Source: JBDSKH01 sp050245915
Lineage (GTDB): Bacteria > Actinomycetota > Actinomycetes > Actinomycetales > Microbacteriaceae
Direction of reading: 5' to 3'
Length of the DNA: 20,741 nt
Assembly (NCBI GenBank): GCA_050245915.1
Contig: JBFWWZ010000046.1
Coordinates: forward strand, 1-20,741
This document shows positions 1 through 6,087 of this stretch, in pieces (position 1 is the stretch's first letter; each line of letters opens with the position of its first letter). The position numbers and the translations under genes were made by a program. A model generated the notes under the pieces. The model made no database searches and was not told the origin of the DNA. It saw only the letters and a program-made list of their open reading frames with translations.

Positions 1-2
1 CC

Positions 3-926
3 GCGGTGGTCACCATCGCCGTCGGCTGGAGCCTGCATCTGGCGTCGCCCGAGTTCCTGCTCGGCATCTCGGTGTACACCCTCCCGGTGCTGCTGCTGCT
101 CGAGGCGGCGGCGATCGCCTCCGGAGCCGACCGGTTCGCCCGCTGGCTGCTGATGCTGGCCTGGGGCGTGATCGTGTTCCCGGTGTCGGCGTTGGTGCCG
201 CTGGCGCTCACGGCGGGCTGCCTCGCCCCGGACTGCGGGTTCGAGGACTTCGGGGCGGGCCTTCCGCTGCTGGTGTCATCGGGTGCGTTCGTGCTGCTCG
301 CCTGGCTGCCGGCGGGGGTGCGCGAGAGGGCGGAGCTCGACCGGCTGTCGATCCGCCGGGCGCTCATCGCGGGTCTGGCGCTGTGGGTCGCGGCTGCGGC
401 GTGGCTGGTGCACCTGGAGGGGGCGTTCGACGAGTTCACGGGCCGCATCCTGGTCGCCGCGCTGGTCGGGCCGCTGGGGGGTGCCGTGGGCTGGCTGCTC
501 GCCGACATCCTGCGCAACACCCGCCGCAGCACGGTGCGGTCGCTGCTGGCGGGTCTCGTGGCCGGGATGGTGGCGACGCTGCCGGGCGCCGTGAGCGTCG
601 ACCTGCCGTGGTCGGTGATCGTGGGCGTGATCGCCGGGGGTCTGGCGTCGCTGATCTATTCCGCGCGGGGTGCGGACGCGGGGCTCGCGTCACGGTGGGG
701 GGCGACGATCCTGGTCGCGGCCGCTGTCGGCTTTCTGGCCCCGCCGGTCTCGGGCGACACCGTCGGCATGATCTTCACGGCACGCGCCGCGGTGCTGACC
801 ACCCCGGTGCTGATGTTCTTCGCGGTCGCGGGGTTCGCGGTCGCGGTGTCGGCGCCGGTGTGGGTGCTGGTGCGCAGGCACGCGGCGCGGGACCGCATCC
901 CGGCGCAGATCCTGGCGGACGAATGA
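3..926 (+). CDS. Polytopic membrane protein, possibly a degenerate ammonium-transporter (Amt) relative; 5' truncated
   Basis: The reading frame is open to the window edge, so the true start lies upstream; the first possible start visible is GTG at 6. At least 306 residues remain, with about eight hydrophobic segments and no soluble domain. Three stretches resemble the Amt/Rh fold: a segment near residues 20-65 like the Amt helix pair around its TPALI region, GAGLPLLVSSG near residue 85 where Amt has its first pore-histidine helix, and LLAGLVAGMVATLPGAV near residue 180, close to the Amt motif GAVAGLVAITPAAG. Both Amt pore histidines appear to be missing; the first position reads LLVSSG where Amt has VHINAG. 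If the homology holds, this is a divergent paralogue that may not conduct ammonium. The homology is inferred by eye; an unrelated membrane protein is possible. Its stop overlaps the next start in ATGA, so the two are translationally coupled. Confidence 0.6.
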   Translation, partial: AVVTIAVGWSLHLASPEFLLGISVYTLPVLLLLEAAAIASGADRFARWLLMLAWGVIVFPVSALVPLALTAGCLAPDCGFEDFGAGLPLLVSSGAFVLLAWLPAGVRERAELDRLSIRRALIAGLALWVAAAAWLVHLEGAFDEFTGRILVAALVGPLGGAVGWLLADILRNTRRSTVRSLLAGLVAGMVATLPGAVSVDLPWSVIVGVIAGGLASLIYSARGADAGLASRWGATILVAAAVGFLAPPVSGDTVGMIFTARAAVLTTPVLMFFAVAGFAVAVSAPVWVLVRRHAARDRIPAQILADE

Positions 927-1654
927 GCACCCTGCGGCCGATCACGCACGAAGCGCCGCCGCTCGACGGGCGCCCGATCGCGAGCCAGCGCTGGAGCGAT
1001 CTCACCTTCCTGCACTGGCGGGTGCCGTCGGCGGAGGTCGCGCCGCTGCTGCCGCAGGGGATCGTGCCGGACGAGTTCGACGGCACCAGCTGGGTCGGCC
1101 TGATCCCGTTCCGGCTCGACCGGGCGACCCTGTTCGGCAGCCCGCCGGTGCCCTATGCCGGCAGCTTCACCGAGGTGAACGTGCGCCTGTACGGCGTCGA
1201 CTTCTGGGGGCGCCGCGGGGTCGTCTTCCGCTCGCTCGAGGCATCGCGGCTCGCGGCGGTGCTCGCGGCGCGGGCCGCGTTCTCGCTGCCGTACTTCTGG
1301 TCGGGCACCAGGATGCAGCGCGAGGGTCGCCTGCTCGGCTACGACTCCCAGCGGCACGGTGGCGGCCCGTCGTCGATGGCGCGCTCCCGGATCGGCTCCC
1401 CGATCCGCAGCGGGCCGCTCGCCGACTTCCTGACGGCGCGGTGGGGCATGTTCACGCGTCGCGGCGGCAGGACCCTGTGGGTACCGAACGAGCACGAGCC
1501 GTGGACCCTGCACTCCGCCGAACTGCTGGACCTTCAGGACGAGCTGCTCGGAGCAGCCGGATTCCCGGGTCTGAGCGACCGGCTTCCGGACTCGGTGCTG
1601 TACTCGCCGGGTGTGACGACGAGGTTCGGACGGCCGTCCCGCGATCCGGTGTGA
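923..1654 (+). CDS. YqjF/DUF2071 family protein
   Basis: A protein of 243 residues starting at ATG 923, which overlaps the previous stop by four bases (ATGA). It has the usual features of the YqjF/DUF2071 family: an N-terminal QRWSDLTFLHWRVP segment followed by LLPQGIVPDEFDGTSWVGL, then EVNVRLYGVDFWGRRGVVF, which matches the family pattern of VN(V/L)RTYV and GVxFFSL. The length fits the family. The protein appears soluble, with no signal peptide or membrane segment. The biochemical role of the family is not established, so no reaction is proposed. It is presumably co-transcribed with the upstream membrane protein. The gene ends seven bases before the 3' end of a convergent tRNA, and I see no intrinsic terminator between them. 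Confidence 0.85.
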   Translation: MSTLRPITHEAPPLDGRPIASQRWSDLTFLHWRVPSAEVAPLLPQGIVPDEFDGTSWVGLIPFRLDRATLFGSPPVPYAGSFTEVNVRLYGVDFWGRRGVVFRSLEASRLAAVLAARAAFSLPYFWSGTRMQREGRLLGYDSQRHGGGPSSMARSRIGSPIRSGPLADFLTARWGMFTRRGGRTLWVPNEHEPWTLHSAELLDLQDELLGAAGFPGLSDRLPDSVLYSPGVTTRFGRPSRDPV

Positions 1655-1660
1655 ATGTGG

Positions 1661-1733
1661 TGGGCGATACCAGACTCGAACTGATGACCTCTTCCGTGTG
1701 AAGGAAGCGCGCTACCAACTGCGCCAATCGCCC
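1661..1733 (-). tRNA. tRNA-Val (CAC)
   Basis: Read on the minus strand, the acceptor arms GGGCGAT and ATCGCCC pair perfectly and are followed by discriminator A and an encoded CCA at 1660-1658. The anticodon stem CTTCC/GGAAG closes the loop TTCACAC, giving anticodon CAC for GUG valine codons. The T-loop TTCGAGT is normal. Length is 73 bases. The promoter should lie at about 1740-1790; a weak -10-like CAAGAT is present at 1748-1743 (minus strand), but I do not see a convincing -35. The gene is convergent with the DUF2071 gene. Confidence 0.96.
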
Positions 1734-1820
1734 GCGGCATCCATCTTGCCACAGGCGCGGGACGTCGCCGACGCGGCCGGCGTCACCCCTGCGTTAACCC
1801 TGTGCGTGGCCCCCGTACGG

Positions 1821-1850
1821 GTGACACGGGGGCCGTCGCGCGCTTAGGCT
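1821..1850 (+). promoter_or_regulatory. Promoter of the 1858 gene (leaderless type)
   Basis: A -35-like GTGACA at 1821-1826 and -10 TAGGCT at 1845-1850 are separated by 18 bases. The -10 ends seven bases before the GTG at 1858, so transcription is expected to begin at or next to the start codon. Confidence 0.6.
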
Positions 1851-1857
1851 CGCCGAC

Positions 1858-2337
1858 GTGAGTGCCCCCGACTCCATCCCCTCCGTCGTGCTGCCGAGCG
1901 TGCCGCGGCTCACCGTCGTCCCGCGTCCGGTCTCGCAGCGCGATGCGTTCCGGGCCGCGGTCGCGAGCCTCGCCCCCTCGGTCGTGGCGGGTGCGGGTGC
2001 GGTGCTCATCCTGACCGTGGCGGCGTTCTCGTCGAAACTGGTCGCGGTGAACCTCAGCTCGCTGATGTTCATCGACACCTCGGGTCCTGCGCGCTTCCTC
2101 GGGACCATCTCGTTCATGTCGATCGTGCTCATCGTCGCCGCGATCGCGCTTCTGCGGCGCGGCTTGCGCGCGACGCCGGCCGCGGATCGCATCGGACGGA
2201 CCGTCGCGATCGTCGCCCTCGCAGGCGCCTACCTGCACCTGCTGCTGTGGTTCGGCCGGGTGCTGGCAGGCCTGATGGCGAGCAGCGCGAACGGTTCGCT
2301 GGCCACATTCATCCCGTACGTGTTCTGGTGGGGCTGA
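1858..2337 (+). CDS. Small membrane protein of unknown function
   Basis: A protein of 159 residues starting at GTG 1858. The start is supported by a TAGGCT -10 element seven bases upstream, which leaves no room for a ribosome binding site and suggests a leaderless message. About 35 polar N-terminal residues precede three hydrophobic segments (roughly residues 40-60, 80-100 and 118-140). The protein ends YVFWWG, an aromatic C-terminus at the edge of a membrane segment. I do not recognise the family. It lies between an inverted pair of tRNA-Val genes and is followed 26 bases later by the tRNA-Gly operon promoter, so it is probably monocistronic. GC content and codon use look like those of its neighbours, with no sign of recent transfer. 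Confidence 0.8.
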   Translation: MSAPDSIPSVVLPSVPRLTVVPRPVSQRDAFRAAVASLAPSVVAGAGAVLILTVAAFSSKLVAVNLSSLMFIDTSGPARFLGTISFMSIVLIVAAIALLRRGLRATPAADRIGRTVAIVALAGAYLHLLLWFGRVLAGLMASSANGSLATFIPYVFWWG

Positions 2338-2363
2338 CCGGACACGACACCCCGTCACAGGGT

Positions 2364-2392
2364 TTGGCGAGGTCCGGAGCATCGGATAGAGT
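2364..2392 (+). promoter_or_regulatory. Promoter of the tRNA-Gly-Cys-Val operon
   Basis: TTGGCG at 2364-2369 and TAGAGT at 2387-2392 are separated by exactly 17 bases, a standard vegetative promoter layout. Transcription would begin near 2399, about 20 bases before the first tRNA. Confidence 0.75.
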
Positions 2393-2419
2393 CGACTCCG
2401 CACCCGGTAACGGATGCAC

Positions 2420-2491
2420 GCGGATGTGGCGCAGTGGTAGCGCATCACCTTGCCAAGGTGAGGGTCGCGAGTTCGAATCTCGTCATCCGCT
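2420..2491 (+). tRNA. tRNA-Gly (GCC)
   Basis: The acceptor arms GCGGATG and CATCCGC pair fully, with discriminator T. The anticodon stem TCACC/GGTGA closes the loop TTGCCAA, giving anticodon GCC. The T-loop is TTCGAAT. CCA is not encoded. It is the first gene of a three-tRNA operon. Confidence 0.96.
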
Positions 2492-2518
2492 CGAGTGAAG
2501 GCACCAGCCTTTCAGCCT

Positions 2519-2589
2519 GGTGGCGTGGCCGAGAGGCGAGGCACCGGCCTGCAAAGCCGTTTACACGGGTTCGAATCCCGTCGCCACCT
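2519..2589 (+). tRNA. tRNA-Cys (GCA)
   Basis: The acceptor arms GGTGGCG and CGCCACC pair fully, with discriminator T (U73, the known identity base of tRNA-Cys), and CCA follows at 2590-2592. The anticodon loop CTGCAAA gives GCA. Second gene of the tRNA operon, 27 bases after tRNA-Gly. Confidence 0.96.
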
Positions 2590-2621
2590 CCACTCCTCTG
2601 CACAACACACAATTCAAGAGC

Positions 2622-2693
2622 GGGCGATTGGCGCAGCGGTAGCGCGCTTCCCTGACACGGAAGAGGTCACTGGTTCGATCCCAGTATCGCCCA
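2622..2693 (+). tRNA. tRNA-Val (GAC)
   Basis: The acceptor arms GGGCGAT and ATCGCCC pair fully, with discriminator A; CCA is not encoded. The anticodon stem CTTCC/GGAAG closes the loop CTGACAC, giving anticodon GAC. Most of the sequence is identical to the minus-strand tRNA-Val(CAC) at 1661-1733; they differ in the D-loop length, anticodon loop and T-stem. Third gene of the Gly-Cys-Val operon. Confidence 0.96.
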
Positions 2694-2699
2694 CAGAAG

Positions 2700-2724
2700 A
2701 ACCCCCGCAATCGCGGGGGTTTTT
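2700..2724 (+). terminator. Intrinsic terminator of the tRNA operon
   Basis: AACCCCCGC at 2700-2708 and GCGGGGGTT from 2713 form a 9-bp perfect stem around the loop AATC and run into five Ts. It sits seven bases after tRNA-Val. It is the only canonical Rho-independent terminator I can see in the window. Confidence 0.92.
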
Positions 2725-2954
2725 GCATGCCGAGGCGCGAGCCGGCGCTTGCCCGGTCAGGATGGTGCCGCGCGATGCGGTCTTCTGCGGGGCGATACGC
2801 TCCTCGGCTGAAACCCGGTATTGCACGTGTTGTGCGAATCCGCACGCCAATGTCCCTAGAACTTCGAGATGCCGCGGGCGACAACACCTGAGAAGTCGGA
2901 ATCGCCCCTGCCCCCCGCACCGGGGACTGGCTTGTCTACCCCTGTGAGCGCACG
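2725..2954 (+). other. Intergenic region upstream of the glycosyltransferase operon
   Basis: This 230-base stretch has no convincing gene. It must hold the promoter of the 2955 gene, but I cannot place -10 and -35 boxes with confidence. GTGCG at 2832-2836 can pair with CGCAC at 2841-2845 around an AATC loop, or its GTGC can pair with GCAC just upstream (about 2823-2826), giving two mutually exclusive small hairpins. No recognised riboswitch is evident. Confidence 0.4.
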
Positions 2955-4865
2955 ATGGGGGACATGGCACAGGTGGGGGTGCCCTCCGCGCAGAGCACTG
3001 CGTTTGCAGAACTGCTGCTCGATTCAGGGCTGATCACAGAAGACCAACTCGCGACGGCGCGCGCTGCGAAAGCGCGCAGCGGGTCGCACATCGACGACGT
3101 CCTGGTCAGCATGGGCCTGCTCTCCGTCGACCTGCTGCGGCACCAGGTCGCGCGTGCGTGGAGCATCCCGGTGCTCGACGTCGGCGAGCCGCACCTCGAC
3201 CCCGCACTGATCAAACGCTGGTCCGGTCAGATGATGCTGGCCGAGAACTGGATGCCGATCCGGCGCTCCTTCGACGGCACGATCGTGGTCGCCACGGCAC
3301 GCGTCCCCGATGCGGAGCGCCGCGCGCACATCGAGGAGGTGCTGGGGGAGCCCGCGCACTATGAGGCCGCGACCTCGTCCGACATCCACGCGTTCGTGCT
3401 CGACGTGTATCAGCGCGAGATCGCGGACGATGCGGCGAACACGCTGTTCCACCGGAACCCGGCGCTCTCGGCGCGCGTGACGTTCTCGCGGGGACAGAAG
3501 GTAGGGCTGGCGGTCTTCGGCGGCATCCTGATCGCCCTGCTGATCTTCTTCCCGGTGCAGGTGGTCATCGGGATCATCACCGTGATCAGCGTGGTGTTCT
3601 TCGCCGGAACGCTCTTCAAGTTCTTCGTCGCGATGCTCGGGGCCAAATACGACGTGGTCGAGCGCGTGACCGATGCGGATGTGGCCGCTCTGACCGACAT
3701 GGAGCTGCCGAAATACACGGTGCTCGTGCCGGTGTTCCGCGAGGCGAACATCGTCGCGCAGCTCGTCGCGAATCTCGGCAAGCTCGACTACCCGGTGGAC
3801 AAGCTCGAGGTGCTGGTGCTCATCGAGGAGGAGGACCACCTCACCCGTGACGCATTCCTCGGGGCGAACCCCCCACCGCACATGCAGATCGTCACGATCC
3901 CCAAGGGCGCCCCTCAGACGAAACCGCGGGCGTGCAACGTCGGCCTGTACTTCTCGACCGGCGAGTACCTGGTCATCTACGACGCCGAGGACACCCCCGA
4001 GCCCGACCAGCTGAAGAAGGCGGTCGTCGCCTTCCGCCGCGGCGGCGAGAAGACGGTGTGCATCCAGGCGTCGCTGAACTACTTCAACGCCGAAGAGAAC
4101 GTGCTGACCCGCATGTTCACGCTCGAGTACTCGTACTGGTTCGACTACATGCTGGCGGGGCTGGATGCGGCGGACCTGCCGATCCCGCTCGGGGGCACGT
4201 CCAACCATTTCCGCACGAGCGCGCTCATCGAGTTGGGCGGATGGGACCCGTACAACGTGACCGAGGATGCCGACCTCGGCATCCGCGCGAGCGCACTGGG
4301 CTACCGGGTCGGCGTCGTGAACTCGACGACGATGGAGGAGGCGAACACCTCGATCCCGAACTTCGTCCGGCAGCGCAGCCGCTGGATCAAGGGCTATATG
4401 CAGACCACGCTGGTGCATGCCCGGCGGCCGCGGCAGCTGATCCGGGAGATCGGCTGGCGGCGGTTCCTGAGTTTCGCGCTGCTGATCGGCGGCACGCCGG
4501 CCACCTTCCTCGGCGTGCTGCCGTTGTACGTCGTGACCGTGTTCACGGTGTTCATCCCCGCCGAGGTGCTCAGCCAGTTCTTCCCGGTCTGGTTGCTGTG
4601 GATATGCCTGGTCAACTTCATCATCGGCAACTCGGTGATGGTCTACCTGTCGATGATGGGTCCCTACAAACGCGGCACCTTCGAGCTGATCCTGTGGGCG
4701 GTCATCAACCCGATCTACTGGATCCTGCACTCGATCGCCTCCTACAAGGGCCTGTGGCAGCTGATCACGAAACCGCATTACTGGGAGAAGACGGAGCACG
4801 GGCTCACCACCCAGGTGAGCCATGAGGCGCCGTCGAGCGATGACGTGCCGGCGGTGACCCGGTGA
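2955..4865 (+). CDS. Membrane GT2 family glycosyltransferase with N-terminal GSPII_E/MshEN-like domain
   Basis: A 636-residue inner-membrane glycosyltransferase. Residues 15-75 form two copies of the GSPII_E N-terminal/MshEN pattern (ELLLDSGLITEDQL and DVLVSMGLLSVDLL), ending in the typical IPVLDV. Two membrane segments follow (about 184-229), then a cytosolic GT2 domain with VLVPVFREANIV (about 256), the sugar-nucleotide motif DAED (343-346), TED (436-438) and QRSRW (473-477). The last is the Q(Q/R)xRW signature of processive enzymes such as cellulose synthase BcsA. Three or more C-terminal membrane segments lie at about 505-600. The enzyme probably polymerises and exports a polysaccharide from a nucleotide sugar, but product and sugar are unknown. 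The arginines and glutamines that bind c-di-GMP in MshEN domains look replaced (TAFAEL and HIDDVL in place of RLGxxL), so ligand binding is doubtful. ATG 2964 is an alternative start. Its stop overlaps the next start in GTGA. Confidence 0.85.
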   Translation: MGDMAQVGVPSAQSTAFAELLLDSGLITEDQLATARAAKARSGSHIDDVLVSMGLLSVDLLRHQVARAWSIPVLDVGEPHLDPALIKRWSGQMMLAENWMPIRRSFDGTIVVATARVPDAERRAHIEEVLGEPAHYEAATSSDIHAFVLDVYQREIADDAANTLFHRNPALSARVTFSRGQKVGLAVFGGILIALLIFFPVQVVIGIITVISVVFFAGTLFKFFVAMLGAKYDVVERVTDADVAALTDMELPKYTVLVPVFREANIVAQLVANLGKLDYPVDKLEVLVLIEEEDHLTRDAFLGANPPPHMQIVTIPKGAPQTKPRACNVGLYFSTGEYLVIYDAEDTPEPDQLKKAVVAFRRGGEKTVCIQASLNYFNAEENVLTRMFTLEYSYWFDYMLAGLDAADLPIPLGGTSNHFRTSALIELGGWDPYNVTEDADLGIRASALGYRVGVVNSTTMEEANTSIPNFVRQRSRWIKGYMQTTLVHARRPRQLIREIGWRRFLSFALLIGGTPATFLGVLPLYVVTVFTVFIPAEVLSQFFPVWLLWICLVNFIIGNSVMVYLSMMGPYKRGTFELILWAVINPIYWILHSIASYKGLWQLITKPHYWEKTEHGLTTQVSHEAPSSDDVPAVTR

Positions 4866-6037
4866 CCGGCATCCTGGAACGTCCGCCGTCGCGTCTGGAG
4901 GCGGTGCACCTGCGGCGCCGAGAGCAGACGGACAGGTTCCCGCGCACGGCGGTCGCGCGGTGGCTGCTTCGGCTGGCTCTGACCGTGACGTTCGGGGTGC
5001 AGCCGGTGCTCTCTGCCACGGCGCTGGCGGGTCTGAACACCCCGAACCAGCAGCTGCTCGACCACATCGCCACGATTCGCTGGGATCGCGCCGACATGGC
5101 TTGGCTGGGTGACATCTTCCCGCCGCTGTCGACGCTGCTCGCGGCCGCGCTCTCATGGGGCGGGCGCATCGCGCTCTCGCTCGCCGGAGCGGTGGTCGCG
5201 GCCATCTTCTTGCAGAAGCTGCTCGAGATCATGGTTCAGCGGCGCTTCCCCGCATCGATCGGCGTGGTGCTTCTGGTGGCGTTGTCGGTGAACCCGCTGT
5301 TCGCGTACATGGTCACCGAGAACTTCTCCGCGTTCCTCGGTCTGGCGTTCTTCGCCCTCGGCATCTCGGATGTCGCACGATTCGTGTCCTGGGGCAACAC
5401 GCAGTCGGGGTTCCGGGCGGGGCTGATGCTGATGCTCGCCGTGCTCAGCGATCCGAGCGCGGTGCTCTATGTGGCGGCGGCGGGTGTGACGGCGCCGTTC
5501 ATCCGGATGAGGCGGCAGGGGCAACCCGGCGCCCGGGCGGCGAACCTGCTGGTCATCGTCTACCCGACGACAGCTGCGCTGGCGGCCATCATCATCCTGA
5601 ACCTGATCTTCCTCGGGCAGCCGCTCGCCGGATCGGCGGCCACCATGCTCGACGGGGCCGCGGAACGGGTCGCCCAGCTGGCCCAGATCTTCTCCGTCCC
5701 CGACGGCTGGCTGCTGCTCGCGTCGGTGGCCAGCGCGTGGCTGGTAGCCCTGGTGGTGCGCCGACCGCAGGCCATCGTGATCTCGACGCTCGTGTTCGCG
5801 GCGATCCTCGGTGCGTTCGTCCTCGGCCTGATGCCGACCGGTTCCGCGGGCAACACCTTCATCCTGATGACGACGATGGCGGCGGCGCTGATCCCCGCCA
5901 GCCGGTCGCGTGGCCTCAATGCCATCCTGCTCGTGATCGCGCTGCTTCAGATCGCGATCGCCTGGGCGTCCGCGTTCAGCAAGCCGGTCATCCTGGAGTG
6001 GATCAACGCCCTGAACGGGGCGCTCGGCATCGGCTAG
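4862..6037 (+). CDS. Polytopic membrane protein, probable partner of the GT2 enzyme
   Basis: A 391-residue protein starting at GTG 4862, which overlaps the glycosyltransferase stop (GTGA), so the two are coupled and probably work together. After a basic N-terminus of about 38 residues there are roughly nine or ten hydrophobic segments, including LLRLALTVTFGVQPVLSATA (about 36-55), then a loop of about 40 residues containing LLDHIATIRWDRADMAWLG, and a continuous membrane array from about residue 99 to the end. I do not recognise the family. The layout resembles polyprenol-dependent GT-C-type or polymer-export membrane proteins, but no catalytic motif is clear. It could help translocate, modify or anchor the polymer made by the upstream enzyme; this rests on gene coupling only. 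No terminator is visible before thrS, whose own promoter starts 38 bases downstream. Confidence 0.75.
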   Translation: MTGILERPPSRLEAVHLRRREQTDRFPRTAVARWLLRLALTVTFGVQPVLSATALAGLNTPNQQLLDHIATIRWDRADMAWLGDIFPPLSTLLAAALSWGGRIALSLAGAVVAAIFLQKLLEIMVQRRFPASIGVVLLVALSVNPLFAYMVTENFSAFLGLAFFALGISDVARFVSWGNTQSGFRAGLMLMLAVLSDPSAVLYVAAAGVTAPFIRMRRQGQPGARAANLLVIVYPTTAALAAIIILNLIFLGQPLAGSAATMLDGAAERVAQLAQIFSVPDGWLLLASVASAWLVALVVRRPQAIVISTLVFAAILGAFVLGLMPTGSAGNTFILMTTMAAALIPASRSRGLNAILLVIALLQIAIAWASAFSKPVILEWINALNGALGIG

Positions 6038-6074
6038 AGCGTCGGGGGCGTCCAGCGGATCTGCCTGCCCCGAC

Positions 6075-6080
6075 TATCGT
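6075..6080 (+). promoter_or_regulatory. -10 element of thrS (leaderless type)
   Basis: TATCGT ends seven bases before GTG 6088. No purine-rich ribosome binding site lies between. The -35 region is weak. The spacing fits transcription starting at the start codon. Confidence 0.6.
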
Positions 6081-6087
6081 TGAGCGG

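Noticed and set aside
1628..1639. Perfect palindrome GGACGGCCGTCC between the DUF2071 gene and tRNA-Val, as a bidirectional terminator
   Set aside because: It lies inside the coding sequence, has no loop and no T-run on either side.
2495..2947. A 150-codon open frame across the tRNA-Cys and tRNA-Val genes
   Set aside because: It reads straight through two structural RNAs and a terminator and has no promoter or domain.
3024..5156. A 710-codon open frame on the minus strand
   Set aside because: It lies opposite the glycosyltransferase gene, has a composition dominated by Arg, Asp, Gly and His typical of antisense frames in GC-rich DNA, and shows no domain. The plus strand has clear conserved motifs.
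6038..6087. Possible T-box riboswitch before thrS
   Set aside because: Only 50 bases separate the genes and the -10 box is seven bases from the start, leaving no room for a leader.
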